Source of the DNA: Cellulomonas sp.
Lineage (GTDB): Bacteria > Actinomycetota > Actinomycetes > Actinomycetales > Cellulomonadaceae
Direction: 5' to 3'
Assembly: GCA_027451305.1 (NCBI GenBank)
Contig: DAIDJQ010000133.1
Span: 1-16,199 of the forward strand
DNA length: 16,199 nt
Below, piece by piece: positions 6,165 through 14,502 of the stretch (positions are counted from its first letter, which is position 1; every line of letters begins with the position of its first letter). Under the pieces are notes generated by a model. The model saw nothing but the letters and a program-made list of their open reading frames with translations, was not told the origin of the DNA and did not search any database. The position numbers and the translations under genes were made by a program.

Positions 6165-8177
6165 TCAGGAGGCCGCCGGGCTGGGGGTGGGGCTCGGGCC
6201 CGGGCCGCCCGACACGGTCAGCGTGATCTGCTGGGTGATCGCGACGTTGGTGCCCGAGGGCGGGCTGACGCTGATCACCGTGCCCGCCGGCTGGTCGGAC
6301 GGGTTCTTCTTCGGGTCGAGGGTCGTCACCTGCACGTTGGTGAGACCGACGGCGGCGAGTGCGCTCTTGGCGGCGTCGGCCGTGACCGTCGGGCCCGTGA
6401 TGCCGCTGGGGACCGTCGCGGTGGTCGGGGCCGCGGCGACGGTGATGGTCACCACGGTGCCCTGCTTGAGGATGCTCTTGTCCGGGTAGTTCTGCTGGAT
6501 CACGGTGCCCGGGCTGGCCGTCGTCGACTCCTGCGTCACCACGTTGTTGCCGAGCTTGAGGTTGGTCAGCGTGGTCACGGCGTCGGCCTGCTTCTGGCCC
6601 ACAAGGTTGCCGAGCACCACGTTGCCGGACGAGACCGACAGCTTGACCGTCGAACCGGCCGCGATGGACTGGCCGGCGGGCGGATCCGTCTTGGTCACCT
6701 GGCCCTGGGCGAATGCCGGGTTGTCGTCCGAGGTCTGCGTCGGGTCGACCACCAGGCCGAGCTGCGTCAGGGTGGCGGTCGCCGCGGCGACGGTGCTGCC
6801 GGACACGTCGGGGACCTGGAGCTCGGCCGGGCCGCTGGACAGGTAGAGGACGACCGCGCTGTTCACCGGCTGCGTGGTGCCTGCCGCCGGGTCGGTGCGG
6901 GTCGCGCTGCCGGTGGCGACCGAGTCGGAGTGCTCCTCCTGCGTGCTCGCGACCGTGAACTTGTCGGCCTTCAGCTTGTCCCGGGCCGCCTGCTGGGACA
7001 GGTTGGCCACGTCCGGGACCGTCGCCGTGGCCGCGGCCGCCGGGCCACGGTTCTGCAGCAGGATCCAGACGAGGCCGACGACGGCCAGCACCGCGATTGC
7101 CACCAGCAGCCAGACGAGCCAGCGACGGCCGGGCTCGTCGTCGTCCGGGATCCCGCCGCCGGCGGCGGCGATCCCCGTCGCACCCCAGGCCGCCGAGCCC
7201 GGAGTGAACGCCTGGGTGGCCGCGGTGGCGGGTGCCATCACCTGGGTCGCCTCGCCGGCGGCCACGGCTCCGGCACCGGCGACGGCGAACGCGCCGACCG
7301 GCGGGGCGCCGACGGCGCTGCCGCGAAGCACCGCCTCCAGGTCGGAGCGGAACTCCGCGGCCGTCTGGTACCGGTCCCCCCGGTCCTTGGCGAGCGACTT
7401 CAGGGTGATGCGGTCGAGGCTGTCGGGGACGTCCGAGGCGATGTCGCTGGGCGACGGCGGGTTCTCCCGCACGTGCTGGTAGGCGACCGCCACCGGGGAG
7501 TCGCCCATGAACGGCGGGCGGCCGGTGAGCAGCTCGAACAGCAGGCAGCCGGTGGAGTACAGGTCGGAGCGGGTGTCCACCTGCTCGCCGCGAGCCTGCT
7601 CCGGGGACAGGTACTGGGCGGTGCCGATCACGGCCTGCGTCTGCGTCATCGTCGCCGCCGAGTCCGCCACGGCGCGCGCGATGCCGAAGTCCATGACCTT
7701 GACCGCACCGGTGGGGGTCAGCATCACGTTGGCCGGCTTGATGTCCCGGTGCACGATGCCGGCGTGGTGGGAGTACTCGAGCGCCGACAGCACGCCGGCG
7801 GTGATCTCCACGGCTTCCTCGATGGGCACCGCGGCGCCGTCGCGCAGGATGTCCCGCACGGTGTGGCCCTCGACGTACTCCATGACGATGAACGGCACGT
7901 GCGCGACCATCCCGGTCGGCTCGGTGACCACGTCCTCGCCCGTGTCGTACACCGCGACGATCGCGGGGTGGTTCAGCGACGCGGCAGCCTGCGCCTCGCG
8001 GCGGAACCGGTTCTGGAACGACGGGTCACGGGCCAGGTCCGAGCGCAGGATCTTGATCGCCACCGTGCGGCCGAGCCGGCGGTCGTGGCCGATGTGCACC
8101 TCGGCCATCCCACCGCGCCCGATCAGCTCGCCGACCTCGTACCGGCCGGCGAGGATCCGGGTCCCGTCATCCACCAC
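6165..8177 (-). CDS. pknB: Ser/Thr protein kinase PknB with four PASTA domains
   Basis: A 670-residue membrane kinase that senses cell-wall fragments through its PASTA repeats and phosphorylates division and wall-synthesis proteins. The kinase domain spans about 13-285. Visible motifs are the glycine loop G20-x-G-G-M-A-E-V27, Lys42 in A-I-K, H143-R-D145-x-K147-x-x-N150, D163-F-G165 and the P-E-Q of the activation segment. T178 and T180 in T-Q-T before A-V-I-G-T match the autophosphorylated threonines of mycobacterial PknB. An Ala/Gly/Thr-rich juxtamembrane linker leads to one membrane helix at about 352-374. Four PASTA domains follow (about 386-449, 453-517, 519-582, 587-656). The tail is Pro/Ser rich. 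The start is GTG at 8177 (a second GTG follows). GAAGGG near the pknA stop is the likely ribosome site. Last gene of the operon. Confidence 0.97.
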   Translation of the reverse strand: MVDDGTRILAGRYEVGELIGRGGMAEVHIGHDRRLGRTVAIKILRSDLARDPSFQNRFRREAQAAASLNHPAIVAVYDTGEDVVTEPTGMVAHVPFIVMEYVEGHTVRDILRDGAAVPIEEAVEITAGVLSALEYSHHAGIVHRDIKPANVMLTPTGAVKVMDFGIARAVADSAATMTQTQAVIGTAQYLSPEQARGEQVDTRSDLYSTGCLLFELLTGRPPFMGDSPVAVAYQHVRENPPSPSDIASDVPDSLDRITLKSLAKDRGDRYQTAAEFRSDLEAVLRGSAVGAPPVGAFAVAGAGAVAAGEATQVMAPATAATQAFTPGSAAWGATGIAAAGGGIPDDDEPGRRWLVWLLVAIAVLAVVGLVWILLQNRGPAAAATATVPDVANLSQQAARDKLKADKFTVASTQEEHSDSVATGSATRTDPAAGTTQPVNSAVVLYLSSGPAELQVPDVSGSTVAAATATLTQLGLVVDPTQTSDDNPAFAQGQVTKTDPPAGQSIAAGSTVKLSVSSGNVVLGNLVGQKQADAVTTLTNLKLGNNVVTQESTTASPGTVIQQNYPDKSILKQGTVVTITVAAAPTTATVPSGITGPTVTADAAKSALAAVGLTNVQVTTLDPKKNPSDQPAGTVISVSPPSGTNVAITQQITLTVSGGPGPSPTPSPAAS

Positions 8178-8189
8178 GTGAGGTGCCCT

Positions 8190-9620
8190 TCAGCGTCGTC
8201 CGTCGGCGGTGGTGTGCCACCGGCCGTCCTGCCAGATCATCCCATCCACAACCACGCCGGGGACCGTGTCGCTGCGGGCAGCCGCGACGACGAGCGTGGG
8301 GGCCGGCGCTCCCGGCGCCGGGTCCGCCTTGGTGATGCTGCGGGCCAGGGCCGCGCCCAGGAGCGCGATGCCGGCCAGCACCGCCACCAGCAGGATCCAG
8401 CGCCACCGCGCCGGACCGCGCGCCCCCGCGACCCAGCTGGGTGCCTGCGTCTGCCGTGCGACCCGGGCCGGAGAGGAGGACACGGTGCGTGGCGTGGTGT
8501 GCCGGCCGGGGGCGGCGTCGGCCGGGCGCACGCGGCGGCGCGGCGGGAACGACGGCGGCACCTGGTCCGACTCCGGCCTGTCGGGCGCAGTCGAGCGCGG
8601 CGGCGCCGACGGTGCGGTGCCGGCCTGAGCGGCGGGCCCGGGGCGTCCGACGGGTGCCGGCGGTGCGGGGCGGCCCGCGGGTGCGGACGGTGCGGGGCGG
8701 CCCACCGGTGCGGGCGGCTGCTGGGCGGCCGTCGTGAGTCCGACCGGCACCCGTGCCGGCGGCTCGGGGGCCGAGACGACCACGGGGACGCCGGCCACGG
8801 GCGTGTGCGGCAGCAGCCGGTCCAGCTGGACGGCCAGCTGCTCGCCGGACTGCGGACGCCGGGCGGGGTCCTTGGACAGCAGGCGCACCACCAGCTCGGC
8901 CAGGTTGCGGTCGACCGACGGCGGCAGGGGCGGCACCGGGTCGTTCACGTGCGCCACCGCGATGTCCACCGCGGTGGGCCCGGTGAACGGGCGCCTGCCG
9001 GCCAGCGCCTCGTAGGCCACCACGCCCAACGAGTACAGGTCGGACAGCGGGGTGGCCGGCCGGCCCACGGCCTGCTCCGGGGACAGGTACTGGGCGGTGC
9101 CCATCACCATGCCGGTGGCCGTCATGGTGGGCTGGTCCTGGGCGAGCGAGACGCCGAAGTCGGTGATCTTCACGCGGTTGCCGCGGCCGATCAGGATGTT
9201 GCCCGGCTTGACGTCGCGGTGCACCACCCCGGCCTCGTGGGCGGCGTGCAGCGCACGTGCGGTCTGGGCGAGGATCGGCAGCAGCCGGCGGGGATCGAGC
9301 ACGGGCTCGCTCTCGAGCAGGTCGGACAGCGGCTCCCCGACGACGAGCTCCTGGACCAGGTACGCCGAGCCGTCCTGCTCGCCGTAGTCGTACAGCGCAG
9401 CGATGTTGCCGTGGGACAGCGCCGCGGAGTTGCGCGCCTCGGTGCGGAACCTCTCGAGGAAGCCGCGGTCGCCGGCGAACTCCTCGCGCAGCACCTTGAC
9501 GGCCACCGGCCGGGCCAGCGCCTCGTCCTGCGCCTCCCAGACCTCGCCCATGCCGCCCACCGCGATGCGGCGGGCGAGCCGGTACCGGCCGCCGAGCGCG
9601 ACCCCCGGTGCCGTCCTCAC
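8190..9620 (-). CDS. pknA: Ser/Thr protein kinase PknA
   Basis: A 476-residue membrane kinase, partner of PknB in controlling growth and cell shape. The start is GTG at 9620-9618, which overlaps the pbpA stop as GTGA. The frame stays open further upstream but only as a shadow of pbpA. The kinase domain spans about 12-272, with K42 in A-V-K, H134-R-D136-x-K138-x-x-N141 and D154-F-G156. The glycine loop reads A20-V-G-G-M-G25; Ala in the first position is also usual in mycobacterial PknA. T167 and T169 before G-M-V-M-G-T-A-Q-Y correspond to the activating threonines. A long Pro/Ala/Arg-rich linker (about 283-400) contains a 9-residue tandem repeat. One membrane helix lies at about 406-426 and a short outer tail of about 50 residues has no PASTA domain. 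Confidence 0.96.
   Translation of the reverse strand: MRTAPGVALGGRYRLARRIAVGGMGEVWEAQDEALARPVAVKVLREEFAGDRGFLERFRTEARNSAALSHGNIAALYDYGEQDGSAYLVQELVVGEPLSDLLESEPVLDPRRLLPILAQTARALHAAHEAGVVHRDVKPGNILIGRGNRVKITDFGVSLAQDQPTMTATGMVMGTAQYLSPEQAVGRPATPLSDLYSLGVVAYEALAGRRPFTGPTAVDIAVAHVNDPVPPLPPSVDRNLAELVVRLLSKDPARRPQSGEQLAVQLDRLLPHTPVAGVPVVVSAPEPPARVPVGLTTAAQQPPAPVGRPAPSAPAGRPAPPAPVGRPGPAAQAGTAPSAPPRSTAPDRPESDQVPPSFPPRRRVRPADAAPGRHTTPRTVSSSPARVARQTQAPSWVAGARGPARWRWILLVAVLAGIALLGAALARSITKADPAPGAPAPTLVVAAARSDTVPGVVVDGMIWQDGRWHTTADGRR
8628..8708 (-). repeat. Three 27-nt tandem repeats coding P-(V/A)-G-R-P in the PknA linker
   Basis: In PknA, residues 305-313, 314-322 and 323-331 repeat the pattern P-V/A-G-R-P-A/G-P-x-A with a strict 9-residue period. 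The DNA shows the matching unit with GGGGCGGCCC as its core. This is a degenerate minisatellite inside the flexible juxtamembrane linker and may vary in copy number among strains. Confidence 0.7.
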
Positions 9621-11068
9621 TGCCCGGTCACCGCCTCGATCACGGCCTTTGCGATGGGCGCCGCCACGGCGCCGCCGGTGGCGTCGCTGCCCAGGCTGCC
9701 GCCGTGCTCGACGAAGACCGCGACCGCGACCTTGGGCGCGTTCGCGGGTGCGAACGCGGTGAACCAGGCGTGCGGCGCCTCGCCGGCGGAGGTCTGGGCC
9801 GTGCCCGTCTTGCCGGCCACCTGCATGCCCGGGATCTGTGCCGCGGTGCCGGTGCCGTTGTCGACGACGCCGACCATCATGTCCCGCAGGGTCGCCGCAT
9901 CCGCCGCGGACATCGCCTGGGAGTAGACGCTCGGCGTCGCCTGGCTGACCACCGTGAGGTCCGCGGCGCGCACGGTCTGGACGAGGTAGGGCCGCATCAG
10001 CACGCCGCCGTTGGCGATCGCCGCCGCCACCATCGCGATCTGCAGCGGGGTCGCCTGCACGTCGAACTGCCCGATGGCCGACTGGGCCGTCTCCGAGGCG
10101 TCGAGGCCCCCGGGCATCACGCTCTGCGCGACGGCCATCGGGACGGTCAGCGTCTGGTCGTTGAATCCGAACTTCTCTGCCTGCGCCTTGATCGCCGCGT
10201 CGCCGACGTCCATGCCCACCTGCGCGTACGCGGTGTCGCACGAGACCCGCAGCGCATCGGCCAGGCTCACCGTGGCGCCGCCGCAGCTCTCGCCGCCGAA
10301 GTTGTGGATCGTCGCGGTGGTGTTGGGCAGCGCCAGCACCAGCGGGGCCGGCACCTGGGTCTGGGCGGTGTACTTCCCGCTGGCGAGCGCAGCGGCGGTG
10401 GTGACGAGCTTGAACGTGGACCCGGGTGCGTACCGGTCCTGGATTGCCTTGTTGAGCAGCGGGTTGCCGTCCGCCTTGGACAGCTGCTGGTAGGCGGCGC
10501 TCGCGGCGGCGGTGTTGTGGACCGCCAGGGTGTTGGGGTCGAACCCGGGGGTGGACACCATCGCGAGGATCTTGCCGGTGGACGGCTCGATGGCGACGAC
10601 GGCCCCGCGCTGGTTGCCGAGCGCGGTGAGTGCCGCCTGCTGGGCGGCCGGGAGGATCGTCGTCTCCACCGCTGCACCCTCGGTGGGCCTGCCGGTGAGC
10701 AGGTCCCGGATCCGGGTGAAGAAGAGCTGGTCGCTGCGACCGGTCAGCTGGGAGTTGGCGGCCGCCTCGAGCTGGGACGGGCCGTTGGCCACCGAGTAGA
10801 AGCCGGTCACCGCGGAGTAGAGCTCGCCGGCGGCGTACTGGCGCTGGTAGCCGAAGGCGTCGTTCACCTTCACGCTGGACGCGATGGCGGTGCCGCCCGC
10901 GACGATGGGACCGCGCGGGTTGCCGAACTCCCGGTACAGGGTGCGGACGTTGCGCGGATCGTTGTTCAGCTTGTCGGCCTGGACGAACTGCACCCAGGTG
11001 GCGCTGCCCATCAGGGCGACGAACATCACCAGCATCATGGTCGCCAGGCGGCGCAGCGGTGTGTTCAT
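9617..11068 (-). CDS. pbpA: Class B penicillin-binding protein PbpA (peptidoglycan transpeptidase)
   Basis: A 483-residue membrane-anchored D,D-transpeptidase that cross-links peptidoglycan made by its partner SEDS protein RodA. A membrane anchor lies at about 11-31 after a short basic N-terminus. The non-catalytic region follows, and the transpeptidase domain spans about 150-480. The catalytic serine is S217 in S-T-F-K220. The third motif is K420-T-G-T. The second motif reads S276-C-D278 where S-x-N is usual. The N-terminal L-x-x-x-P-R-N-x-R and the phrase N-P-R-G-P-I fit actinobacterial PbpA. ATG at 11068 overlaps the rodA stop by 4 nt, and its stop overlaps the pknA start by 4 nt, so translation is likely coupled. 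The length equals that of mycobacterial PbpA (about 490). Confidence 0.96.
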   Translation of the reverse strand: MNTPLRRLATMMLVMFVALMGSATWVQFVQADKLNNDPRNVRTLYREFGNPRGPIVAGGTAIASSVKVNDAFGYQRQYAAGELYSAVTGFYSVANGPSQLEAAANSQLTGRSDQLFFTRIRDLLTGRPTEGAAVETTILPAAQQAALTALGNQRGAVVAIEPSTGKILAMVSTPGFDPNTLAVHNTAAASAAYQQLSKADGNPLLNKAIQDRYAPGSTFKLVTTAAALASGKYTAQTQVPAPLVLALPNTTATIHNFGGESCGGATVSLADALRVSCDTAYAQVGMDVGDAAIKAQAEKFGFNDQTLTVPMAVAQSVMPGGLDASETAQSAIGQFDVQATPLQIAMVAAAIANGGVLMRPYLVQTVRAADLTVVSQATPSVYSQAMSAADAATLRDMMVGVVDNGTGTAAQIPGMQVAGKTGTAQTSAGEAPHAWFTAFAPANAPKVAVAVFVEHGGSLGSDATGGAVAAPIAKAVIEAVTGQ

Positions 11069-12528
11069 CCGAGCCCCTCGATCCGCTCGGTCGGGTGCTC
11101 GTCGGACCGTGCACCGCGCGCCACCCGTGCGATCGCCGGGGTGCCGACGGCCGGCGTGCCGCCACCGGGGGTCGGCACCGCGCGCACGGCCGCCGCCGGC
11201 CGGCGGGCGTCGTCGGACATGCGCAGCAGCAGCGCCACGATCACCCAGTTGGCCAGCAGGGAGGACCCGCCGTACGCCAGGAACGGCGTGGTCAGGCCGG
11301 TCAGCGGGATCAGCCGGGTGACGCCGCCCACGACGACGAACACCTGGAACGCCATGACGAATGCGAGGCCGCCGGCCAGCAGCTTGCCGAACCCGTCGCG
11401 TACGCCGATCGCCGTGCGCAGCCCCCGCTCGGTCAGCACCGCGTAGAGCACGAGGATCGCCAGCAGCCCCGTCAGCCCCAGCTCCTCACCGAGCGACGGG
11501 ACGATGAAGTCCGACTCGGCGAACGGCACCAGGTCCGGCCGCCCCCGGCCCCACCCGGTGCCGAACAGCCCGCCGCTGGCCATGCCGAACAGGCCGCGCA
11601 CCAGCTGGCCGGAACCGCCGTACGGCTTGTTGAACTCCGTGGTGGACAACGCGTTGAGCCAGCCGGTGAACCGCGCCGCCACGTGCGGGATCGTCGCCAC
11701 GGCCGCGGCGGTACCGCCCGCGAACAGCACCATGCCGATGGCCACCCAGGACAGCCGCTCGGTGGCCAGGTAGAGGGTCGCGACGAACAGCCCGAAGAAC
11801 AGCAGCGAGGTGCCGAGGTCGCTCTGCAGCACCAGCACCGCCAACGAGACGGCCCAGACGACGAGGATCGGCCCGAGGTCACGGACGCGAGGCAGCTGCA
11901 TGCCGAGCACCCGCGGGCCGGCCAGCGTCAGGGTGTCCCGGTTGGTCACGAGGTACCCGGCGAAGAACACGGCCAGCGCGATCTTGGCGAGCTCGGCGGG
12001 CTGCAGCCCCACGCCGCCCACCCGCACCCAGATGCGGGCGCCGTTGACGGTGTCGCCCACCAGCGGCAGCAGCGGCGCGACGATCAGCACCAGCGCGGCG
12101 ATCATCGCCGTGTAGGTGTACCGGCGCAGCGTGCGGTGGTCCCGCAGCACGACGAGCACCAGGGCTGCGAGCACCACCGAGATGGTGGTCCACAGCAGCT
12201 GCTTGCCTGCGAAGTCGGAGGCCCGCCCCTTGGAGACGGCGGCCAGGTCGAGCCGGTAGATCATGGCGAGGCCGATGCCGTTGAGCGCCACGACGATCGG
12301 CAGGATCACGGGGTCCGCGTACGGCGCCCGCCACCGCAGCACGAGGTGCATGCCGATCGCCAGCCCGGCCATGCCGAGCCCGTACCAGAGCACGTTGGAC
12401 GGGACCTTGTCCTTCACCCCCAGCCCGACCAGGGCGTACGCGGCCACGCCGAGCACGAGCGCGAGCACCAGCAGGCCCAGCTCGACGCCGCGCCCGGCCC
12501 GGACCCGCAGGGGCTGGACGGTCGCCAT
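11065..12528 (-). CDS. rodA: SEDS family peptidoglycan glycosyltransferase (RodA/FtsW)
   Basis: A 487-residue multi-pass membrane protein that polymerises lipid II into glycan strands and works with the neighbouring PbpA. About 12 hydrophobic segments are visible between residues 15 and 437. Family motifs are W/R-rich loop G-A-R-I-W-V at 163-168, L-Q-P-A-E-L at 175-180, Q-S-D-L-G-T-S at 235-241, and the large outer loop with P-Y-G-G-S-G-Q at 302-308. The segment A-E-S-D340-F-I-V-P-S-L-G-E-E-L-G holds the catalytic aspartate of SEDS enzymes. The cytosolic tail of about 50 residues is disordered and Ala/Pro rich. The ATG at 12528 shares one base with the pstP stop, and the stop overlaps the pbpA ATG. 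In this operon the gene is usually named rodA, sometimes annotated ftsW-like. Confidence 0.96.
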   Translation of the reverse strand: MATVQPLRVRAGRGVELGLLVLALVLGVAAYALVGLGVKDKVPSNVLWYGLGMAGLAIGMHLVLRWRAPYADPVILPIVVALNGIGLAMIYRLDLAAVSKGRASDFAGKQLLWTTISVVLAALVLVVLRDHRTLRRYTYTAMIAALVLIVAPLLPLVGDTVNGARIWVRVGGVGLQPAELAKIALAVFFAGYLVTNRDTLTLAGPRVLGMQLPRVRDLGPILVVWAVSLAVLVLQSDLGTSLLFFGLFVATLYLATERLSWVAIGMVLFAGGTAAAVATIPHVAARFTGWLNALSTTEFNKPYGGSGQLVRGLFGMASGGLFGTGWGRGRPDLVPFAESDFIVPSLGEELGLTGLLAILVLYAVLTERGLRTAIGVRDGFGKLLAGGLAFVMAFQVFVVVGGVTRLIPLTGLTTPFLAYGGSSLLANWVIVALLLRMSDDARRPAAAVRAVPTPGGGTPAVGTPAIARVARGARSDEHPTERIEGLG

Positions 12529-13928
12529 CAGGGGCCGCCGACGGCGGTCGGGGCGGGGGCCGGCGCCGCAGTGGCGGTGAGGGTGGGAGCGGGCGTCGCG
12601 GACGGGGTGCCCGTCGGCTCGGGGCTCGGGGTGGCGGTCGCGGTCGGCTCGGGGGTCGGCACCGACTCGGCGAGCGCCGACACCTGGTCACGGGCGGCGG
12701 TCAGTGACGTCGCGCGGATGGTGGCGCGCACCCGCTGCTGCAGGTAGTCCGGCAGCGAGTCGACCTGCACGTCGCTGCGCTCCACCACGGAGGAGAGCTG
12801 GACACCGGCGAGCGACGACGGGACGCCGCGGAACACCCCGACCTGCCCGGAGTCGTCGCCGACGAAGTACTGGGTCTGCGTCCACGCGTACCCGGCGGCG
12901 AGCAGCACGACGACGAGGCCGGCAGCGGCCGCCCACACCACCAGCAGGGTGCGCCGGGTGGGGCCGGACACGGCGGCGCGCTCGTCGGCCGCCTCCTCCT
13001 CGTCCACGGCGCTCGCGGGGTTGTCGTCGTCCTCGTCGTCCCCGTGACCGCCCAGGCCGACGGCCCGTGCCGCGCGCTTGGTCAGGTTCGCGGCCCGCGC
13101 CGCGGGACCGTCCGCCGCCGAGGTGGGGCGGTTGCGCGAGCTCGCCGCGGCACCCACCACCGTGGTGGTGGTGCGCGGGGCCGTGCCGTCCCGCAGGTCG
13201 TCCAGCTCGACGACGTCGGCCACGATCACCGTGATGTTGTCGCCCCCGCCGGCGCGCAGCGCGAGCTGCACCAGCCGGTCCGCGCAGGCGTCCACGTCCT
13301 CGATCGTCTGCAGGGTCTCGGCGATCGTGTCGCCGCTGACGAACCCGGACAGCCCGTCCGAGCAGAGCAGCCACCGGTCACCACGGCGCGCCTCGCGCAC
13401 CGACAGGTCCGGGGTGATGTCGGTGTCGAAGTCGCCGAGCACGCGCATCACCACCGACCGCTGCGGGTGGTGGATCGCCTCCTCGGGGGTGATCTTGCCG
13501 GTGTCCACGAGGTGCTGGACGAAGGTGTGGTCGGTGGTCACCTGGGTCAGCTCGCCGTCCCGGAGCAGGTAGCCCCGGGAGTCGCCGATGTGCGCCATCG
13601 CCAGCTTGTTGCCGGTGCGCAGGATCGCCGTGACGGTGGTGCCCATCCCGGTCAGGTCCGGCTCGGCCTCCGAGCGGGCGATGATCTCCTCGCGCGCGCT
13701 CTCCATCGCCTGCTCGAGCTCGGCGAGGGCGTCGTCGGGGCCGTGCGCCTCGTCGTCCAGCGGCGCGAACGCCGCGACCGCGACGGAGGACGCGACGTCC
13801 CCACCGGCGTGGCCGCCCATGCCGTCCGCCACCATGAGCAGGTGCGGACCGGCGTAGGCCGAGTCCTGGTTGTTGGCGCGGACCAGTCCCACGTCGGACC
13901 GGGCCGCGTACCGCAGGCCGATGCTCAC
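12528..13928 (-). CDS. pstP: PP2C-type Ser/Thr phosphatase PstP
   Basis: A 466-residue membrane-anchored metal-dependent phosphatase that removes phosphates placed by PknA and PknB. The start GTG at 13928-13926 lies 4 nt after the fhaB stop, with AGAGG just upstream; the frame is open further upstream only as a shadow of fhaB. The catalytic domain covers about 4-240. Its metal ligands are D35-G36 in A-D-G-M-G-G-H, D191 in C-S-D-G and D230 in G-G-D-N. G-M-G-T-T-V at 94-99 and G-D-S-R at 115-118 are further PP2C motifs. A Thr/Ala-rich and acidic linker (250-320) leads to one membrane helix at about 327-347. The outer domain ends in a Pro/Thr-rich tail of about 40 residues. Localisation with the kinases argues for a shared signalling role. 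Confidence 0.97.
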   Translation of the reverse strand: MSIGLRYAARSDVGLVRANNQDSAYAGPHLLMVADGMGGHAGGDVASSVAVAAFAPLDDEAHGPDDALAELEQAMESAREEIIARSEAEPDLTGMGTTVTAILRTGNKLAMAHIGDSRGYLLRDGELTQVTTDHTFVQHLVDTGKITPEEAIHHPQRSVVMRVLGDFDTDITPDLSVREARRGDRWLLCSDGLSGFVSGDTIAETLQTIEDVDACADRLVQLALRAGGGDNITVIVADVVELDDLRDGTAPRTTTTVVGAAASSRNRPTSAADGPAARAANLTKRAARAVGLGGHGDDEDDDNPASAVDEEEAADERAAVSGPTRRTLLVVWAAAAGLVVVLLAAGYAWTQTQYFVGDDSGQVGVFRGVPSSLAGVQLSSVVERSDVQVDSLPDYLQQRVRATIRATSLTAARDQVSALAESVPTPEPTATATPSPEPTGTPSATPAPTLTATAAPAPAPTAVGGP

Positions 13929-13932
13929 CCGG

Positions 13933-14493
13933 TTACCTCTGCAGCTCGACGACGCTGCGGCCGATCCGGACGGGGGTGCCCGTGGGGACCGGGGTGGGCG
14001 ACTCGACGCGGTGGTCGCCGACGAACGTCCCGTTGGTGGAGCCGAGGTCCTCGACGAACCACTGGTCGCCCTGCTGGAACAGGCGGGCGTGGCGGGAGGA
14101 CGAGTAGTCGTCGTCGAGCACCAGCGTGCAGCTGGGCGAGCGCCCGACCAGCACGGACGACGAGCCCAACGGGAGGATGGTGCCGCGCAGCGCCCCCTCG
14201 GTGACCACCAGCCGGGTGGGCCCGCCCAGGTTGCGGGTTCGGCGGGGCTGCCGCGTGGGGACGGGGGCGGCAACCTGGGCCGGTGCGACGGCGGGGGCTG
14301 CGGGTGGTTCGGGGATGGTGGCGGCGGGCACGGGCTGGGCGGTGCGGGTGCGTGCCGCCTGAGCGGCGCGTCGACGGTCGACGATCCGGGTGCCGTACAG
14401 GTCCCGGCGGAGCACCGAGATGGCGGACAGCACCAGGACCCACAGCAGTGCCAGGTATCCCCAGCGCAGCAGAGTGACCGTGACCTCGCTCAT
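13933..14493 (-). CDS. fhaB: FHA domain protein FhaB (FipA), membrane anchored
   Basis: A 186-residue protein. A membrane segment lies at about 8-28 (W-G-Y-L-A-L-L-W-V-L-V-L), followed by a Pro/Ala-rich linker (45-90) and a C-terminal FHA domain (about 92-184) that binds phosphothreonine. FHA key residues are G117-R118, S133-R-H135 and the loop G151-S-T-N-G-T-F157. The N-terminal T-R-N-L-G at 86-90 resembles the conserved Thr motif (here T-R-N) that is phosphorylated by the kinases in related proteins. The ATG at 14493 lies 9 nt after the fhaA stop, and the next gene starts 4 nt after its own stop. In mycobacteria FhaB interacts with FtsZ/FtsQ and with PBPs, so it links kinase signals to the wall machinery; that role is by family. 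Confidence 0.94.
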   Translation of the reverse strand: MSEVTVTLLRWGYLALLWVLVLSAISVLRRDLYGTRIVDRRRAAQAARTRTAQPVPAATIPEPPAAPAVAPAQVAAPVPTRQPRRTRNLGGPTRLVVTEGALRGTILPLGSSSVLVGRSPSCTLVLDDDYSSSRHARLFQQGDQWFVEDLGSTNGTFVGDHRVESPTPVPTGTPVRIGRSVVELQR

Positions 14494-14502
14494 GCGCCGG
14501 CG

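Noticed and set aside
5949..9926. A plus-strand open frame of 1325 codons antisense to pknB and pknA
   Set aside because: It is Arg/Gly-rich low-complexity sequence created by high GC. It lies opposite well-supported kinase genes and has no ribosome site or recognisable domain.
9621..11165. Long N-terminal extension of PknA in the same open frame
   Set aside because: The extension is in an alternate frame of pbpA. The kinase begins naturally at GTG 9620, overlapping the pbpA stop.
12540..12660. Repetitive Pro/Thr/Ala coding stretch that looks like a DNA repeat
   Set aside because: It is the Pro/Thr-rich outer tail of PstP, a common low-complexity wall-side tail without a strict period.
13929..14273. 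Long N-terminal extension of PstP
   Set aside because: It is the shadow of fhaB. The phosphatase domain begins at S-I-G-L-R-Y directly after GTG 13928.
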